Assembly: GCF_002263215.1 (NCBI RefSeq)
Contig: NZ_NLFK01000005.1
Location: 124,001 to 188,000, forward strand
Direction: 5' to 3'
From: Actinobacillus seminis
GTDB lineage: Bacteria; Pseudomonadota; Gammaproteobacteria; Enterobacterales; Pasteurellaceae
Length of the DNA: 64,000 bases
Within the stretch, counting starts at the first letter, position 1; every line of letters begins with the position of its first letter. The position numbers were made by a program, and so were the translations under genes. Shown here in pieces: positions 61,447 to 64,000 of this stretch. Below the pieces are notes generated by a model that worked only from the letters and a program-made list of their open reading frames with translations, did no database searches and had not been told where the DNA came from.

Positions 61447-61462
61447 TTTGAACTAAGTCACA
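61447..61462. promoter_or_regulatory. candidate CRP site upstream of ptsH
   Basis: TTTGA-N6-TCACA matches nine of ten positions of the CRP core TGTGA-N6-TCACA, about 160 bp upstream of ptsH. CRP control of ptsHI is known in enterobacteria and Haemophilus; binding here is inferred. Confidence 0.45.
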
Positions 61463-61512
61463 AAAAAACAGCGATTTAGCTTAAAAAACAACCAAAATTA
61501 ACAATAAAAACC

Positions 61513-62562
61513 TTAACTCGTCGAAAAATGACGATGCGCCTTCATTTCCGCAATACCGGCGATCAAACGGTGATAATTCTCAAAACGCATCGAATGAATT
61601 TTGCCTTGCTCGACTGCTTCGCGCAAAGCGCAACCAGGATCGCTGAGATGTTTACAATCCCGAAATTTACAAGTCCCCAACACATATTGGAACTCCCGAT
61701 AGCCTCGCGTAATTTGATCACGATCCAAATGCCACAAACCAAATTCACGAATACCGGGAGAATCAATCAAGTTCCCGCCTTGTGGTAAATGGTACAAATG
61801 AGATGACGTTGTGGTATGTTGCCCTAACCCCGAAATCGCGCTCACCTCTCCGGTTATAATATTCTCCTGTGGTAACAAATAATGAATTAAACTGGATTTT
61901 CCCACACCGGATTGCCCAACAAAAATCGTCGTACCTTGCGCTAAAAGTGCGGTCAAACTTTGCATATTTTCACCGCTCTTTGCCGAAATCATCAAGGTTT
62001 CATAGCCAATATCACGATAAATTTGTAGCTGCATCTCTACCTCTTGGCGTTGTTCCTCGCTCAATAAATCCGCTTTATTCAACACAATCAACGCCGGAAT
62101 ATGCGCGTTTTCACACATCACCAAATAACGATCAATAATATTCAATGACAAACTCGGTAACACCGCCGATACAATCACAATGCGATCAATATTCGCCGCA
62201 ATCACTTTCAACCCGTCGTAATAATCAGGGCGAGAAATTTCCGAATAGCGCGGATGAATTGCTTCAATTACTCCGCTAACACCTTGTAATTGCGCATTAC
62301 CTTGGCGCCAAACCACTCGATCACCCACCACCACATTCGACAGCGTCCGACGCAAATTGCACCGAAAAATCATGCCTTGCTCATCCTCCACATCCGCATG
62401 AATAGCATATCTCGTCACAACAATGCCCTCTTGCGACTCACCCGGCATATCCTCTTGCCAAGCCATCTCATTTTTTGTTTTTTTCTGATGTCGGTGCAAG
62501 GTTTTCGCATTATTTGCTTGAATTCGACGTTGTTGATTTTGAGTTAATTTACGTTTTGCCAA
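61513..62562 (-). CDS. rsgA: ribosome small-subunit GTPase RsgA
   Basis: Circularly permuted GTPase acting in late 30S maturation. An N-terminal OB-fold precedes the G motifs in permuted order: G4 NKADLL, G1 [11 protein letters not shown]3 [10 protein letters not shown]. The C-terminal zinc finger is [14 protein letters not shown]. 349 residues. Divergent from orn, as in E. coli. Confidence 0.96.
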   Translation of the reverse strand: MAKRKLTQNQQRRIQANNAKTLHRHQKKTKNEMAWQEDMPGESQEGIVVTRYAIHADVEDEQGMIFRCNLRRTLSNVVVGDRVVWRQGNAQLQGVSGVIEAIHPRYSEISRPDYYDGLKVIAANIDRIVIVSAVLPSLSLNIIDRYLVMCENAHIPALIVLNKADLLSEEQRQEVEMQLQIYRDIGYETLMISAKSGENMQSLTALLAQGTTIFVGQSGVGKSSLIHYLLPQENIITGEVSAISGLGQHTTTSSHLYHLPQGGNLIDSPGIREFGLWHLDRDQITRGYREFQYVLGTCKFRDCKHLSDPGCALREAVEQGKIHSMRFENYHRLIAGIAEMKAHRHFSTS

Positions 62563-62632
62563 GATAAATCCTTAAAGTGCGGTCATTTTTCGCGTAAAAT
62601 ATTTCACATTTTGTTATAGGATACCTTAAATT

Positions 62633-63193
62633 ATGAAATTAGATAAACAAAATCTTATTTGGATCGACCTCGAAATGACTGGCTTAGAACCGGAAACAGA
62701 CCGCATTATTGAAATTGCCACAATCATCACCGACAAAGATCTCCACATTCTCGCGGAAGGTCCCGTACTCGCCATTCATCAAACCGACAAAGTACTTAAC
62801 CAAATGAACCCATGGTGCGTCACAACGCACACCGCCAATGGGTTAATTGAACGCGTAAAAACCAGTACATTAAACGAACGTGCCGCAGAATTACAAACCC
62901 TCGACTTCCTAAAACAATGGGTTCCCCAAGGCGCCTCGCCAATTTGCGGTAACAGCGTAGCGCAAGATAAACGTTTTTTATTTAAATATATGCCGGAACT
63001 AGCCAACTATTTTCATTATCGCCACCTAGACGTCAGCACCTTAAAAGAATTAGCTTCTCGTTGGCAACCGGAGGTATTAAAAGGCTTTCAAAAGAAAAAT
63101 ACCCATCTCGCACTCGACGATATTCGCGAATCCATTGCAGAATTAGCCTATTATCGTGAATATTTTATTCGTTTAAGCGAGAAAATCGAATAA
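62633..63193 (+). CDS. orn: oligoribonuclease
   Basis: DEDDh-type 3'-5' exoribonuclease degrading 2-5-nt RNAs and linear c-di-nucleotide products. Exo I is in [14 protein letters not shown] (Asp, Glu), Exo II Asp in SVAQDKRFL, and Exo III in [11 protein letters not shown] (His, Asp). 186 residues. Confidence 0.97.
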   Translation: MKLDKQNLIWIDLEMTGLEPETDRIIEIATIITDKDLHILAEGPVLAIHQTDKVLNQMNPWCVTTHTANGLIERVKTSTLNERAAELQTLDFLKQWVPQGASPICGNSVAQDKRFLFKYMPELANYFHYRHLDVSTLKELASRWQPEVLKGFQKKNTHLALDDIRESIAELAYYREYFIRLSEKIE

Positions 63194-63239
63194 ATTGTTG
63201 AAGAACTAAGCAACCATTTTATTTTTTGCGGTATTCTAC

Positions 63240-63267
63240 TTGCGTTCAATCCATTTTCTCGTATAAT
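63240..63267 (+). promoter_or_regulatory. promoter of the tRNA-Gly pair
   Basis: -35 TTGCGT (63240-63245) and a consensus -10 TATAAT (63262-63267) at 16-bp spacing, followed by a GC-rich discriminator (ACCGCTCC). That layout is typical of stable-RNA promoters under stringent control. Confidence 0.7.
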
Positions 63268-63299
63268 ACCGCTCCATTGCGAAAGCAAGCATAATTAAT

Positions 63300-63375
<76 letters not shown>

Positions 63376-63385
63376 AATTATTTAT

Positions 63386-63461
63386 GCGGGAATAGCTCAG
63401 TTGGTAGAGCACAACCTTGCCAAGGTTGGGGTCGCGAGTTCGAGCCTCGTTTCCCGCTCCA
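63386..63461 (+). tRNA. tRNA-Gly (anticodon GCC), copy 2
   Basis: 76 nt, identical to copy 1 except for a paired change in the anticodon stem (CAACC/GGTTG instead of CGACC/GGTCG), which keeps base pairing. Ten bases separate the two genes, so they are cotranscribed. Confidence 0.97.
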
Positions 63462-63468
63462 AATTCCG

Positions 63469-63499
63469 AAAAGCTCAAGTCGAAAGATTTGAGCTTTTT
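63469..63499 (+). terminator. terminator of the tRNA-Gly operon
   Basis: Arms AAAAGCTCAA (63469-63478) and TTGAGCTTTT (63489-63498) followed by T. The remaining stretch to 63690 shows no gene. Confidence 0.85.
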
Positions 63500-63695
63500 C
63501 ACATTTTGTCTCTTTCAAAAATGCCTCGTCCCTTTACATGATTATTTTCATTCATCGATCATTTTCTTTGCAATTAAAAAACATTGGTTTTACAATACGC
63601 CGTCCGTATTCATTCGGCATCTCACTGTCGGGATAACATATGCCTGCCGCGCAAGTTAGCCGACCTATTTTTACCCCCTTTACAGGAGTAATGAT

Positions 63696-64000
63696 ATGAA
63701 AAAATTAACAAAAATTGTTGTAGCAGCAAGTTTCATGCTGTTTAGTGTTTCACAAGCTGCAAATGCTGAAAATACGCCACTTTACCTCTACACATGGAGC
63801 GAATACGTACCAGAGGGATTACTTGATGACTTTACTAAACAAACCGGTATAAAAGTCATTGTCTCCAGCATGGAATCCAACGAAACCATGTACGCTAAAT
63901 TAAAAACCTTAGGTGAAAGTGCCGGTTATGATGTGATTGCCCCAACCAGTTATTATGTCTCAAAAATGGCACGTGAGGGGATGCTCCATGAATTGGATCA
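63696..64000 (+). CDS. potD: PotD-type spermidine/putrescine-binding periplasmic protein (3' end cut)
   Basis: Substrate-binding protein of a polyamine ABC importer. ATG 63696 is preceded by AGGAG (63684-63688). The first 24 residues form a Sec signal peptide (KKLTKIVVAASFMLFSVSQA, cleavage after ANA). The mature part starts ENTPLYLYTWSEYVPEGLLD, the conserved PotD/PotF N-terminus whose Trp-Ser-Glu-Tyr touches the polyamine, and continues with YDVIAPTSYYVSKM. About 101 codons lie in the window. No potABC genes precede it, so it may be a stand-alone potD copy. Confidence 0.9.
   Translation, partial: MKKLTKIVVAASFMLFSVSQAANAENTPLYLYTWSEYVPEGLLDDFTKQTGIKVIVSSMESNETMYAKLKTLGESAGYDVIAPTSYYVSKMAREGMLHELD

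Noticed and set aside
63405-63440. Possible attachment-site use of the second tRNA-Gly as a phage target
   Set aside because: The direct repeat is simply the tandem tRNA copy; no integrase or phage gene follows.

Overview
The window is chromosomal DNA from a member of the Pasteurellaceae. The evidence is the dense scatter of the Haemophilus-type DNA uptake signal (9-mer core AAGTGCGGT and its complement) in and between genes, and gene orders known from that family: rnfABCDGE-nth, prfA-prmC-sirB1-kdsA, a lolCDE operon, and aceE-aceF-lpdA beside ptsHI-crr. Base composition is moderately AT-rich and most genes are on the minus strand. The genus is not settled from sequence alone; species of the Hin-USS branch (Haemophilus, Aggregatibacter, Basfia and relatives) all fit.

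Layout. 1-3835: moaA (cut by the window edge, with a probable molybdenum-cofactor riboswitch), a YvcK/CofD-like protein and glnS. 4063-8639: a tripartite macrolide-type efflux system (macA, macB, outer-membrane factor), with a long inverted repeat ahead of it and an apparent frameshift at the start of macA. 8640-16305: an accessory island with an adhesin scrap, a decayed IS1182-type transposase, a broken trimeric autotransporter adhesin behind a structured leader RNA, five glycosyltransferases (GT25, GT8, GT25, GT25, GT2) probably acting on lipooligosaccharide, and a YdiL-like regulator interrupted by an in-frame TGA. The stretch 7243-16490 is the longest in the window without an intact uptake signal. 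16526-27814: ettA, a TnpB-type mobile element scar, a Na+-dependent transporter, nth, the six-gene Rnf electron-transport complex, yfcH and argR.

27968-45164 is housekeeping: pgi, alr, dnaB, a DAHP synthase, the Lol lipoprotein-release operon, a 2-hydroxyacid dehydrogenase, kdsA, sirB1, prmC, prfA, two small lipoproteins, yecM and argS. 45266-52000 holds a TorD-like chaperone, a flavodoxin-fold oxidoreductase, nfeD/qmcA, modF, sstT, an SOS-controlled UmuD-like protein lacking its catalytic residues, and an NlpC/P60 lipoprotein. 52203-61288 carries the pyruvate dehydrogenase complex and the general PTS proteins. The window ends with rsgA, orn, two tRNA-Gly(GCC) genes and the start of a PotD-type polyamine-binding protein.

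The most notable points are: two GT25 genes sharing an almost identical 370-bp front half but with different tails, one carrying a nine-G tract and the other a six-G tract; the dead UmuD homologue behind two LexA-type boxes; the single-base-type defect in macA beside a 17-bp-arm inverted repeat; the UGA replacing a conserved Trp in the YdiL-like gene; and the leader RNA ahead of the broken adhesin.
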